A DNA stretch of 64,000 nt from assembly GCA_021404685.1 (NCBI GenBank), contig QWHC01000012.1, positions 1 through 64,000 of the forward strand, read 5' to 3'. The notes under the pieces are model-generated. The model was not told the DNA's origin, ran no database searches, and worked only from the letters and a program-made list of their open reading frames with translations. Numbering within the stretch: the first letter of the stretch is position 1; each line of letters opens with the position of its first letter. This stretch comes from Chloroflexi bacterium CFX4 (GTDB taxonomy: Bacteria > Chloroflexota > Anaerolineae > Aggregatilineales > UBA2796). Positions 51,622-60,401 of this stretch are shown one piece after another. The position numbers and the translations under genes are program-made.

Positions 51622-52899
51622 ATGAAACGCATTGTCATTACCGGGATGGGCATGGTAACGCCACTTGGCTTGAATGTGGCAGATACCTGGTCAAACATCC
51701 GTGCAGGTAAATCCGGGGTCGCGCATATCACGCGCTTTGATAGCACACCAGTGGACACACACATTGGCGCGGAAGTGAAAGGCTTTGACGCCGGCAAGTG
51801 GTTGGGCAACAAAGAGGCACGCCGCATGGATCGCTACGCGCAGTTTGCTGTCGTGGCTGCCCTGGAAGCCTGTGAGCAAGCAAACTACCATGTGACGCCT
51901 GACAATACTTTTGAGACAGGCGTGATTGTCGGTGCAGGCTTTGGCGGGACGGAAACGCTGCAAGAAGGCATTGATGTGCTTTACACGCGCGGCGCAAAAA
52001 AGGTTAGCCCCTTCACCTTCCCAATGGTGCTGAACAACATGGGATCGGCACAGGTTGCTATGCGGCTTGGCATTCGCGGCACAAATTTCACCGTCTCGGC
52101 GGCGTGCGCCACTGGGGCAGTTGCCATTGGCGAAGGCGCGGAACTTATTCGGCGCGGCGACGTGAACGCCGTGATCGCCGGCGGCTCTGAGGCGAACTTT
52201 GCCCTTTTCAGCTTGGCAGGGCTAAACGCTATGCGTGCGCTCTCCACGCGCAACGACTCGCCGGAAACTGCCAGCCGCCCCTTTGATGCCACCCGCGACG
52301 GATTCGTGCCGTCCGAAGCAGCTGCCGTTGTGCTGCTGGAAAGCCTAGAGAGCGCACAAGGGCGCGGTGCAACCATCCTCGCTGAATTGGTTGGCTATGG
52401 CTGCACCTGTGATGCGAACCATGTCAGCGCGCCCGACCCTGAAGGCACCGCCATCGTCAAGGCGATGGAACGCGCTATCCAACGTGCAGGTATCACCATT
52501 CATGATATTGATTACATCAACGCGCACGGCACCAGCACGCCGCTGAACGATGCTAACGAAACGCGCATGATCAAGAAGGTCTTTGGCGAACGCGCCTACC
52601 AAATCCCGATCAGCTCCACCAAATCCATGATCGGACACGCTATGAGTTCCTCTGGCAGCATGGAGGCGATCTTCAGCATCATGTCGCTGCGCGATGGATT
52701 CATCCCTGCTACCATCAATTATGAACATCCCGACCCGGAATGCGACCTTGATTATGTGCCGAATACGCCGCGCACCGCCAACTTGCGCTATGTCATGTCC
52801 AATTCATTTGGTTTTGGTGGGCAGAATGCCGTTTTGGTCTTTAAGCGGTGGGAAGACGAAGGGCAAACGGCGCGCACCATGAATGGTGGCGGTGTTTAA
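51622..52899 (+). CDS. fabF: Beta-ketoacyl-ACP synthase II
   Basis: A 425 aa condensing enzyme of fatty acid synthesis. The catalytic Cys lies in VSAACATGAVAIGE, the two His in INAHGTSTPLND and SMIGHAMSSSGS, and the glycine-rich NSFGFGGQNA is at the C-terminus. All catalytic residues are intact and the length is standard. AAGGGA lies about 9 bases before the ATG, and TACAAT at 51582-51587 could be a -10. It is separated by 42 bases from the next gene (SH3-M23 peptidase), so they may share a transcript. fabI lies 40 kb away, so the fatty acid genes are dispersed. Confidence 0.95.
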   Translation: MKRIVITGMGMVTPLGLNVADTWSNIRAGKSGVAHITRFDSTPVDTHIGAEVKGFDAGKWLGNKEARRMDRYAQFAVVAALEACEQANYHVTPDNTFETGVIVGAGFGGTETLQEGIDVLYTRGAKKVSPFTFPMVLNNMGSAQVAMRLGIRGTNFTVSAACATGAVAIGEGAELIRRGDVNAVIAGGSEANFALFSLAGLNAMRALSTRNDSPETASRPFDATRDGFVPSEAAAVVLLESLESAQGRGATILAELVGYGCTCDANHVSAPDPEGTAIVKAMERAIQRAGITIHDIDYINAHGTSTPLNDANETRMIKKVFGERAYQIPISSTKSMIGHAMSSSGSMEAIFSIMSLRDGFIPATINYEHPDPECDLDYVPNTPRTANLRYVMSNSFGFGGQNAVLVFKRWEDEGQTARTMNGGGV

Positions 52900-52941
52900 T
52901 AGTAAGTGGGCATTGGCTTCACCCGAAGGGGAGCTTAGAAA

Positions 52942-54090
52942 ATGGCAGGTCAAACTTTCCGTGTTGTGAACGCGCCGTTGAACATCCGTAACGCGCCGGG
53001 AACAAATGGCACCACAGTGATCGGCACCTTTGCCACCAATGAAACCTTCACGCAGATCGGCGAGCCGCGTGAAGTGGATGGCTTTCGCTGGCTGCAACAT
53101 GAGCGTGGCTGGTCGGCAGAGCGCAGCCTGAACGATGGGCGCGTGTTTGTGGAAGTGGTAGTGCCGAGCGATGATTCGCGTCCGAGTGGCGAAGGCGGTG
53201 CGCCTGCGGTTGTGCGGCGCACTTTGCGCGTGGTGACGCCCTTCCTGAATATCCGCAACGCGCCAAGCCTGAGTGGTGCGTTGGTTGGCGTGCTGCTCAG
53301 CGACGAGAGCCTTACCGAAGTCGGTGATCCGCGTGAGGCAGATGGTTTTCGTTGGGTGCAGCATGCACGCGGCTGGTCGGCAGAGCGCAGCCTCGACTCG
53401 ACGCTGATTTTTGCCATAGAAGGGCAAGAGACCGCGCCGATCAACACACCAGAGCGCATTGAACTGCCCAACGGTAACTCATTCATCCCTTCCGAACTGT
53501 TTACACGCCTGCCTGTAGCGCCGGGGCAGACGCACTGGGTGCAGTATTTTGGCAACTCGCGCTTTGCCTTCAACCTCAGCACAGACCGCAACGCACAGCG
53601 CCGCCGCGCCTATCTGTACGCGCAGGGCTTGCATGGCGGCTTGGATTTGGGCAACGCTAATCCGAACGTGCCGGTCTTTGCGGGCATGAACGGGCGCGTC
53701 AGCGCTGTGCGCCTGAATACGGATAGCTACGCGCCAAACTTTGTGACGGTTGTCAGCGGTTCTTATAGCGTCATCTATGGGCATTTGGCGGATGTGGCAG
53801 TTACGCTTGGGCAGGTGGTAACGCCTGATACGCGCATCGCCAACATTGATGTCGTCCAGAATGGCAGCAATGGGCATTTGCACCTAGAAGTGCGCTATCA
53901 AGGGGTGTGGATTGTTAATCCGTTGCTCTTTATGCGTGCCGACTTGCGCCAAACAATCATCAACAAGTTCAACAACTTTCCGCTAGAGTTTCAGCCGTTT
54001 GAGAAGTGGCAAACACCGCTCGATCAGCCCGTTTTGAAGCTCTCCAATCCTTTGGAAGCGATCTTAATCGGACCGGCTGCCCGCGGCTGA
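52942..54090 (+). CDS. Two SH3-like domains plus an M23-type peptidase domain
   Basis: A 382 aa protein. Two SH3b repeats are at about residues 5-70 (APLNIRNAPGTNGTTVIG and GFRWLQHERGWSAERSL) and 92-155 (PFLNIRNAPSLSGALVG, GFRWVQHARGWSAERSL). The M23 domain (about 225-340) has HGGLDLG, the YGHLADV segment and the metal-binding HLHLEVRY. It should cut peptidoglycan crosslinks. No signal peptide or membrane helix is visible, which is unusual for a wall-acting enzyme; it may leave by another route or act in lysis. GGGGAG lies 10 bases before the ATG. It follows fabF closely. Confidence 0.85.
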   Translation: MAGQTFRVVNAPLNIRNAPGTNGTTVIGTFATNETFTQIGEPREVDGFRWLQHERGWSAERSLNDGRVFVEVVVPSDDSRPSGEGGAPAVVRRTLRVVTPFLNIRNAPSLSGALVGVLLSDESLTEVGDPREADGFRWVQHARGWSAERSLDSTLIFAIEGQETAPINTPERIELPNGNSFIPSELFTRLPVAPGQTHWVQYFGNSRFAFNLSTDRNAQRRRAYLYAQGLHGGLDLGNANPNVPVFAGMNGRVSAVRLNTDSYAPNFVTVVSGSYSVIYGHLADVAVTLGQVVTPDTRIANIDVVQNGSNGHLHLEVRYQGVWIVNPLLFMRADLRQTIINKFNNFPLEFQPFEKWQTPLDQPVLKLSNPLEAILIGPAARG

Positions 54091-54138
54091 TGCGCTAAAC
54101 AGCGTGTGGGTGGCATGTATCCCGCCCACATACTGACG

Positions 54139-56994
54139 TTATTTGGCACGCTCAATGCCCGTGATATAGGCGCGGATAGCGCGATCATGCGGCAGCGGCG
54201 GAAAGTTATTCGGGTTGAAGGGCGGCAGCTCAGGCGGCGGCACGCGCAATTCGCGCAACACAGCACGCGCCTGCTCCACTTCCCACCAACGGCTGAACGG
54301 CGGACCTTCAGCCCACGCCGCAAGATAGGCTTCTAAAGCGGCAGCCTCCGCCTGTGCCGCCTCGCCCAGTGTCAGGTAACATTGGGCGGCGGCGAGTGCT
54401 GGCACGCCCTGCTTAATCAGGCTGTGAACTTCTTCAGCGCGCCCTTGCTGTGCATAGCTGCGCGCCAAGCCGCCGCGGTAGGCTGCCGCAAGGCTAGAAT
54501 GCGGCGCTGTCATCCGCAGTGCCTCTTCAAAAAAGCGCTCAGCCGCATCGGGGCGCTGCATAAACGAGAGTGCCACTTCGCCCCACAGCGCATGAATGGC
54601 GCGTTGTTCTGCCGTAGAGCCGCTCTGCACCGCAAATTCCCACGCCAAGTTGAGCGAACCGCTAGGGTCTTGCCCTTGTTCAAGCAGCATCCGCGCAACG
54701 AAGCGCTCTGCAATTGCCTGACGTGCTGTGGTGCGGTAGCGCGCTGAACTGGTACTAAAGCCCTCATAGGCTTCTGTGGCGGCTGTCCACTGTCCCATCT
54801 CTACATAGCTGCGTAGCAAAAAGAGATTGGCTACCGCTCGATTTTCGACATCACCAATGGCAACTGCCAGCTTACGCACCAACTCAAAGACGCGCACGCG
54901 CAAGGCACCTTGATCCTCGATCAAGCCAGCATAGTTGATGAGCGCAACACACAACCAGGTTGGATCATTCAGCTCAATAAACAGGGCAAACGTTTCCCCT
55001 AACAGATAGCGGGCTTCTTCCAGCCGCCCTAAGCTGCCAAGCGCCAATGCCATTTCGTGGGCAAAATAGGCACGGTCTTTCACTGATTCAAGGGCGGGTA
55101 GTGCATTAACGCCATCTGGAAACAGCGGCGCCAGCAAACGCACCACACTGCGTGCATCGGCAAGGCGTGTCAGCAGCGGCTTGCTCAGGCGCTCACGGTA
55201 AAACTGTGCGGCGGCGGCATATTTTTCAGCACTGATCCACGCCACATAGACTTCAATCGCCGCACGCAGATCACTCTCGTCAGTGAGCACTTCGGGCAAA
55301 TCGGCGCCCAGCGGCTCGAAAAAGCGCCAGGCATCATTCAGGGCAGCTTCTCGATCTTTGGCAGACCATGCGGTATGAATGGTAGCCCGAATCAGTGGGT
55401 GCAGTGTGTAGCGGTTCGTCGCACGATCCCAGAGCAGCAGTCCGCGTGTTTCAAGGTCAGAAAGGGTGGTGTGTAAGCGTGCCTGTGCCGCAGCGCGCCG
55501 CAGCGGATATTCGGCAAGCGCACGCTGATAGATTTCCCAAGCGGCTTTTGCTTCTTCATAGTTGGGACGCCAGCGGCGTGGTTCTTCAACGGCACGCGGC
55601 GGTTCAACATAAAACGGGTTGTAATTCGCCAGCATGGCGTAGTTCGCAGGAAAACGGAGTGCTGCTAAATAGTGCAGCAACGCACGGGCATCGCTGGATA
55701 GTTCGGTGAGGGCTGCCTCCACCAACAGCGCCACGCGCTCAGCGTCGTCTGCGGCACGCTCTAGCACCGCACGATTTGCCTGCCACCAGCCGCCAAAGCC
55801 GTTCGGGTGAGCATTACCGCTCTCAGCGGCAAGGCAGAGCGCCAAAGGATGCTGGTTAAGCGCAGCCGCACACTGGACAATGTGATCTTCTTTGCCGTAC
55901 AGCACAAGCTGTGCCAACAAGGTATGCGCGTCCGACTCCGAAAGACAGCCAAGCCGAAGGTGCTGAACATCTGCGCTGTTTTGCAGTACGCTAGGCGTCA
56001 GACGCGAGATCAGCAGTGCCTTGAGATTGCCAAGCGAAGGCAGCGCGCTTAAAAAGGTCTGGATTTCGCTGCTAGCAGGCTGTGAATCGCCGCGCTGCTC
56101 AGCCAAGTACGGCGCCTCAAGGGCATCATGCGCCTTCAGCAATTGCTCGGCGTTTTCCAACACCAGAAGGGCAGGCTGTTCGGCTAAGGCGTTAAGCAGC
56201 GTTGGCAGGCGATCTAAGCGCGGCAGTGCATCTACCACCTCAAGCGGTAAGCCATTAAAATAGGCAAGCGCGTGGCGCACAAAATTTTCAAAGCCACCGT
56301 TGCTCTCGGCAAAATTCCATAGCAGCAGGGCTTGTTCGGGCGTGCTTAGGCAGTCTTCCAGCAGCCAGTGCCATGCCAGTGTGCTTTTACCAATGCCACT
56401 CTTACCTTCCAGCACCAACAGCGGCGTTTGGTTGGCAAACCATGCGCGAAGCGCGCCTAACTCCGCAGCACGCCCAACCATACGGCGCGGCAAATAGTGT
56501 GGATGCGGCAAGTAGGGCGTGGGCAGGGCAGGGATATACGCCGTGTGTGGCGGGTGCAGTTCAAGGCGCACTGAAGGTTCGGGCGATTCTGTTAAAGCTG
56601 CCACCTGTTGGACAACCAAAGCGCCCAGCTCATCGGGTGTGTTAAAAAGCAGTGCCTCGCCCGTCCGCTGATAGGCTTTGGCTGCCTCTGCCGTCATGAA
56701 CAGCAACGTAGGCAGTTCGCGGCTAACCGCCTGGCGGAAAACCTGCTCTGCGCGGCTGCTCGGTGGCTGTGTGATCACCTCAATATAGGCTTTGGCATCA
56801 CTCAATAAAGGCGAGGGATCGCCGAGTTCGGGCGGCAGCACAGGTGAGAATCCACAACGCCACAACGCATTCATCACGGCGCGCCGATGCGAAGGTACGC
56901 CGACGGCAGTTACACCAACCAGCACGGGCGCATCCAACGTAAGTTTGACTGGGGTTGGGTTCGAAGCCTTTGCGTGCGTTATGCGTTGGGACAC
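54139..56994 (-). CDS. STAND-class ATPase with DUF4062-like N-terminus and helical repeats
   Basis: A large signalling ATPase of about 951 aa. An N-terminal domain (about residues 20-120; VLVGVTAVGVPSHRRAVM, then YIEVITQPPSSRAEQ and LPTLLFM) resembles the DUF4062 domain often placed before such ATPases. The NB-ARC-like core starts at VGRAAELGALRAW and has Walker A GKSGIGKST (about 196-204), a Walker B LLVLENAE with Glu in the place of the usual Asp, an ISR sensor arginine and the helix motif HPLAL. The C-terminal 450 residues are TPR-like helices. I chose GTG 56994 (GGAG 5 bases upstream); a TACACT box at 57041-57036 falls inside the longer frame to 57045. It could be a regulator or an anti-phage sensor. 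Confidence 0.8.
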   Translation of the reverse strand: MSQRITHAKASNPTPVKLTLDAPVLVGVTAVGVPSHRRAVMNALWRCGFSPVLPPELGDPSPLLSDAKAYIEVITQPPSSRAEQVFRQAVSRELPTLLFMTAEAAKAYQRTGEALLFNTPDELGALVVQQVAALTESPEPSVRLELHPPHTAYIPALPTPYLPHPHYLPRRMVGRAAELGALRAWFANQTPLLVLEGKSGIGKSTLAWHWLLEDCLSTPEQALLLWNFAESNGGFENFVRHALAYFNGLPLEVVDALPRLDRLPTLLNALAEQPALLVLENAEQLLKAHDALEAPYLAEQRGDSQPASSEIQTFLSALPSLGNLKALLISRLTPSVLQNSADVQHLRLGCLSESDAHTLLAQLVLYGKEDHIVQCAAALNQHPLALCLAAESGNAHPNGFGGWWQANRAVLERAADDAERVALLVEAALTELSSDARALLHYLAALRFPANYAMLANYNPFYVEPPRAVEEPRRWRPNYEEAKAAWEIYQRALAEYPLRRAAAQARLHTTLSDLETRGLLLWDRATNRYTLHPLIRATIHTAWSAKDREAALNDAWRFFEPLGADLPEVLTDESDLRAAIEVYVAWISAEKYAAAAQFYRERLSKPLLTRLADARSVVRLLAPLFPDGVNALPALESVKDRAYFAHEMALALGSLGRLEEARYLLGETFALFIELNDPTWLCVALINYAGLIEDQGALRVRVFELVRKLAVAIGDVENRAVANLFLLRSYVEMGQWTAATEAYEGFSTSSARYRTTARQAIAERFVARMLLEQGQDPSGSLNLAWEFAVQSGSTAEQRAIHALWGEVALSFMQRPDAAERFFEEALRMTAPHSSLAAAYRGGLARSYAQQGRAEEVHSLIKQGVPALAAAQCYLTLGEAAQAEAAALEAYLAAWAEGPPFSRWWEVEQARAVLRELRVPPPELPPFNPNNFPPLPHDRAIRAYITGIERAK

Positions 56995-57079
56995 AAGCAC
57001 TCCATTGGGTCGTAAAGATGCTGTTACGTGAACACAGTGTACCACTTTTTACGTAAAACGCACGCCTATAAAGGCATTT

Positions 57080-57808
57080 TTATGGCAGCACACGCTTTGT
57101 TAGCACCCTGCCCGCCGAACGCCAAGCGCGGAACGTCTCCGCATACGCAACATCCGCCTGAAAGCCGCGAAAGCTGCTCATGGCGTAGGCATAGCGCATG
57201 AAAGGATGCTGGTTATCTGTTGGCATCACGAAGCTGGGATCATATGGCTCGGTGGGCGGCATAAACTGGCTGCGGTGGCAGCGCAGCATTTGCAGCTTCA
57301 CCTGGAAGACCGCGCTAATATCCACATACTCTTCAGGCAGAAAGCCAATGCCGCGCTCACTCTCCATAAAGTAAACGGCAACCGCGCCGCGATGTGGCGG
57401 CAGTTCAGCGGCAAAGTTGGCAGTGCGCGCCAACTGCACGGACTCGATCACAAGGCGGCTGACGGCAGTGTGATCAGGGTGATAATCCTCAGGCGGATGG
57501 GTAATAATCAACTCTGGCTTCACACGCCGAATGAGTTCCACGAAGGGACGGCAGGTGTTTTTATCGGCAACCACTGCGCCATCAGGCATGGCAAGCCACG
57601 CCAACTCCGCGCCGATGAGGGCTGCGGATGCCGCTGCTTCTTTGTGCCGAATGGCCGCGATGTAATCAGGATCACCTTTCGGTCTGCCGCGCCCGTCCGT
57701 CACGACGCACATCGTCACAGCATCGCCACGCTGCGCGCACAGCGCCAACGTGCCGCCGCAGAATGATTCCAAATCGTCGCCGTGTGCGCCAATGGCAAGC
57801 ACATTCAT
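57080..57808 (-). CDS. PIG-L family deacetylase
   Basis: A 242 aa zinc-dependent N-deacetylase. It starts MNVLAIGAHGDDLE, where the His-X-Asp-Asp cluster binds zinc, and has HPPEDYHPDHTAVS with the third ligand. Family members remove acetyl groups from N-acetylglucosamine conjugates (BshB, MshB, LmbE-like). It lies 19 bases downstream of the dppC permease gene, so it is probably the last gene of the transporter operon and may deacetylate the imported sugar. There is no signal peptide. The length and motifs are complete. Confidence 0.9.
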   Translation of the reverse strand: MNVLAIGAHGDDLESFCGGTLALCAQRGDAVTMCVVTDGRGRPKGDPDYIAAIRHKEAAASAALIGAELAWLAMPDGAVVADKNTCRPFVELIRRVKPELIITHPPEDYHPDHTAVSRLVIESVQLARTANFAAELPPHRGAVAVYFMESERGIGFLPEEYVDISAVFQVKLQMLRCHRSQFMPPTEPYDPSFVMPTDNQHPFMRYAYAMSSFRGFQADVAYAETFRAWRSAGRVLTKRVLP

Positions 57809-57827
57809 AGAGTATCTCCGCAGAAAA

Positions 57828-58721
57828 TTAACGTGCGCGCACGTCTAGCGCATCGCGCAAGCCATCGCCAAGCAAGTTGAAGCCAAGCACCACTAAAAAG
57901 ATCGTCATGCCGGGATAGAAGGGCATCCACCATGCCGAACGGATGAAGGCGCGGCTTTCTGCTAACATTTTACCCCAACTTGGCGTGGTTGCGTCAGCCG
58001 TGCCAAGCCCTAAGAAGCTGAGCGCCGCCTCCGAAAGGATGACGCCAGCCGTGCCAAGAGTCGCAAAGACGATCAGCGGCGTGAGCAAATTCGGCAAAAT
58101 ATGGCGCAGCATAATGCCGCCATCGCGCACACCGATCAGCCGCGCCGCAGAGACATATTCCGTCTCTTTGAGCATCAAGACCTGTGCGCGTACCAAGCGC
58201 GAGACGCCGGGCCAAATCACCGCCGCCAGCCCAATGATCAGGTTGTTCTCGCCAGAGCCAAGCACTGCCACCAACGCAATAGCGATGATCAGCAGCGGAA
58301 ATGCCATAAAGACATCTACAAAGCGCATGATCAAGCTGTCCACAAAGCCGCCGTAATAGCCCGCAATCAGACCGAGTGCCGTACCGATCAGCACGCCCAA
58401 CGCCTGCGAGAACAAGGCGATCTTGAGTGAAATCTGCGCGCCGTAGATAATGCGGCTGTAAATATCGCGCCCAACGTCATCCGTGCCAAGTGGATGCTCC
58501 GGCGAAGGTGGCTTGACGTAGAGCCTACCTAGATCGCCCCAGTTTGCCTCATAAGGCGCAATGATCGGCGCAAAGAAGGCACATGCCAGCGCCATTGTCA
58601 CAATCACCATGCCGACGATTGCCAGCGGATTAGCAAAAAAGCGCCGCGCCGCATAGCGCCATTGGCTGCGCCGCCGCACACCTAGCGCGTCGCCTTCCAG
58701 AACAACGACATTATTTGCCAT
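57828..58721 (-). CDS. dppC: ABC transporter permease (DppC type)
   Basis: A 297 aa inner-membrane permease of the peptide/oligosaccharide importer family (BPD_transp_1). It has a cytoplasmic N-terminus, five to six membrane helices and the conserved loop that contacts the ATPase, seen at YVSAARLIGVRDGGIMLRHILPN. GTDDVGRDIYSR is a DppC/OppC signature. I chose Met 58721, which overlaps the dppB stop by 11 bases; the longer frame would need a TTG start. No ATPase gene (dppD/dppF) is in the window, so it must borrow one. Confidence 0.92.
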   Translation of the reverse strand: MANNVVVLEGDALGVRRRSQWRYAARRFFANPLAIVGMVIVTMALACAFFAPIIAPYEANWGDLGRLYVKPPSPEHPLGTDDVGRDIYSRIIYGAQISLKIALFSQALGVLIGTALGLIAGYYGGFVDSLIMRFVDVFMAFPLLIIAIALVAVLGSGENNLIIGLAAVIWPGVSRLVRAQVLMLKETEYVSAARLIGVRDGGIMLRHILPNLLTPLIVFATLGTAGVILSEAALSFLGLGTADATTPSWGKMLAESRAFIRSAWWMPFYPGMTIFLVVLGFNLLGDGLRDALDVRAR

Positions 58722-59634
58722 AGCGAATTCTCGGATCAATGAGTGGGTAGAGTAAATCCACCATCAGGTTGACGCCGGCATACAGAAGTGCCAGCACAAT
58801 GATCAAGCCCTGCATCAGTGGATAATCGCGTGTGGTAATTGCCTGCACCAAAAGGCGCCCCATGCCCGTCCAGTTAAAAATGACTTCTACCAGCAAGGTG
58901 CCAGAGAGCAACCCTGCCAAACTGCCGCCCCAAACTGTGACGACAGGCAGCAGCGCGTTTCGCAAGGCGTGCCGCATCGTCACAAGGCGTTCGCGCAAGC
59001 CTTTGCTGCGCGCTGTGCGAACATAATCTTGATTGAGTTCTTCCAACATGCTGCTGCGCGTCATGCGCGTGAGCAGCGCCAACATGCCGCCGCTGGCAGT
59101 GATGGCGGGCAAGATCAGGTGGCGAAACTCGCTAGAACCGCTGATCGGCAGCCACTTCAACTGCAAGCCAAATAGGATTTGAAGCTGAATGCCAAGCCAA
59201 AAGACGGGAATCGAGACGCCGACAAGCGCAATTAGGCGCGAGACGTTATCCCAAAATGAGTTACGGCGCAGCGCGGCAATCACGCCCAAAGGAATACCAA
59301 CCACCACCGCGAAAAAAGTGGCGGCAAGGGCAAGCCGTAAAGTGATCGGGAAAGCGGTTGTGATCATCTCGCTGACGGGCTGCCCAGTAATGTAGCTGCG
59401 CCCAAAATCGCCACGCAAGCCATCACCCAAAAAACCGAGATACTGGTTGAGGAGCGGCTCGTCAAGGCGCATGATGCGGCGAAGGTTATCTACAGCCTCT
59501 GTATCATCACGCACACCGATGATGAACGTGGCAGGATCGCCGGGCAGCACGCGCATTAGGAAGAAGGCAAGCGTATAAATGCCGAGTATGGTCGGCAGCA
59601 ACTGAAGCAAGCGGCTGATGATGTAACGAGTCAT
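58711..59634 (-). CDS. dppB: ABC transporter permease (DppB type)
   Basis: A 307 aa inner-membrane permease, partner of the dppC product. It starts MTRYIISRLLQLLPTILGIYTLAFFLMRVLPGDP (core LLQLLPTILG and RVLPGDP), typical of DppB/OppB, and the EAA loop is DYVRTARSKGLRERLVTMRHALRNALLP. Six helices are predicted. Its ATG overlaps the stop of the PIN-domain gene by 4 bases (ATGA), so the permease is translated after a toxin gene, an unusual operon layout. Confidence 0.92.
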   Translation of the reverse strand: MTRYIISRLLQLLPTILGIYTLAFFLMRVLPGDPATFIIGVRDDTEAVDNLRRIMRLDEPLLNQYLGFLGDGLRGDFGRSYITGQPVSEMITTAFPITLRLALAATFFAVVVGIPLGVIAALRRNSFWDNVSRLIALVGVSIPVFWLGIQLQILFGLQLKWLPISGSSEFRHLILPAITASGGMLALLTRMTRSSMLEELNQDYVRTARSKGLRERLVTMRHALRNALLPVVTVWGGSLAGLLSGTLLVEVIFNWTGMGRLLVQAITTRDYPLMQGLIIVLALLYAGVNLMVDLLYPLIDPRIRYGK

Positions 59635-60107
59635 GGTGCATTGTTTGGCGGTGCTAGTGTTTCGATGGGTAAGAGTGTAACGTATTGCGCGAATCGTGAA
59701 AAGTCTGCCACGTTAAAGGTGAGTAGGCGTTGTATTTGATTGGCAAGCATCATGGCAACAATATTGGCATCATGAACCTGCTTGCCGCCTGCTGTGATGT
59801 GTTCCATAAGGCTAAGCAGATGCCCTGTAACATCTTGATTGTCATCCGCAACAAAGAAATGCTCTTGAAAGTAGCGAATAGCCGCAGTCACCTGCCTAAC
59901 AGAGGGTGGTCGCGTGGCGTATGGTTGTGAGCGTGTGAGGTTAACTGCAAATTCGCGTAGCACTTGTCGGCTAATCCATAAGGCAGTTCGCTGCTGTGCC
60001 AGCGATGTAAGGGCGTGCAGTGCTTGCACATGTCGCGGCGCAGCGTTGAGGTAGGCGCTGATAAGAATATTTGTGTCTACAAAAACAGCATTTGATACAC
60101 TAATCAT
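59631..60107 (-). CDS. PIN-domain protein, VapC-like toxin
   Basis: A 158 aa PIN-domain ribonuclease candidate. The acidic active-site residues are visible: Asp in FVDTNILISAYL near the N-terminus, Glu in QVLREFAVNL, Asp in QVHDANIVAMML, and a further Asp in FNVADFSRFA near the end. The length is typical for VapC. It overlaps the upstream small gene by 8 bases, the usual antitoxin-toxin layout, and its stop overlaps dppB by ATGA. Met 60107 is preferred over a TTG at 60131. It is expected to be held inactive by the upstream gene product. Confidence 0.85.
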   Translation of the reverse strand: MISVSNAVFVDTNILISAYLNAAPRHVQALHALTSLAQQRTALWISRQVLREFAVNLTRSQPYATRPPSVRQVTAAIRYFQEHFFVADDNQDVTGHLLSLMEHITAGGKQVHDANIVAMMLANQIQRLLTFNVADFSRFAQYVTLLPIETLAPPNNAP

Positions 60108-60321
60108 CACTGTAAAGCCAGCCCCTATCAAGTTTTACAGCAGGATTCCACTCGCCTACATCTAGGATGGGAAAATCATCAAAGCTGGTTTTGGTTGGCT
60201 CTGTGTAGCCTTTCGGCTTGCTGTAGGTGGCGAGTTCGCGCTGCACCAACTCACGCACCATCGCCATCAGTTCAGCCAACGTCATATCGCCTAGCTCTGC
60301 CAAACGCGGTGAGTCACTCAT
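60100..60321 (-). CDS. Likely antitoxin partner of the PIN toxin
   Basis: A 73 aa acidic protein of unrecognised family. The N-terminal half is a helix (LAELMAMVRELVQRELATY); the rest is extended and acidic (TSFDDFPILDVGEWNPAVKL, ending WLYSDD), which could wrap the toxin. AGGAG lies 8 bases before the Met at 60321. Its overlap with the PIN gene and position directly upstream argue that it is the antitoxin. It starts just after the hairpin terminator that follows dppA, so it may also have its own promoter. Confidence 0.65.
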   Translation of the reverse strand: MSDSPRLAELGDMTLAELMAMVRELVQRELATYSKPKGYTEPTKTSFDDFPILDVGEWNPAVKLDRGWLYSDD

Positions 60322-60347
60322 CTTCAAGACTCCTGATTTTAATAAAA

Positions 60348-60379
60348 AAGGGCAGCGCACAACGCTGCGCGCCGCCCTT
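60348..60379 (-). terminator. Terminator hairpin after dppA
   Basis: A stem of 13 pairs (two G-T), arms AAGGGCGGCGCGC and GTGCGCTGCCCTT on the minus strand, with a T-run TTTTTTATT next. It separates dppA from the antitoxin-toxin-dppB-dppC part of the operon and may lower the level of the latter. Confidence 0.8.
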
Positions 60380-60401
60380 CCCAAACGCTGACGCGCTTGA
60401 T

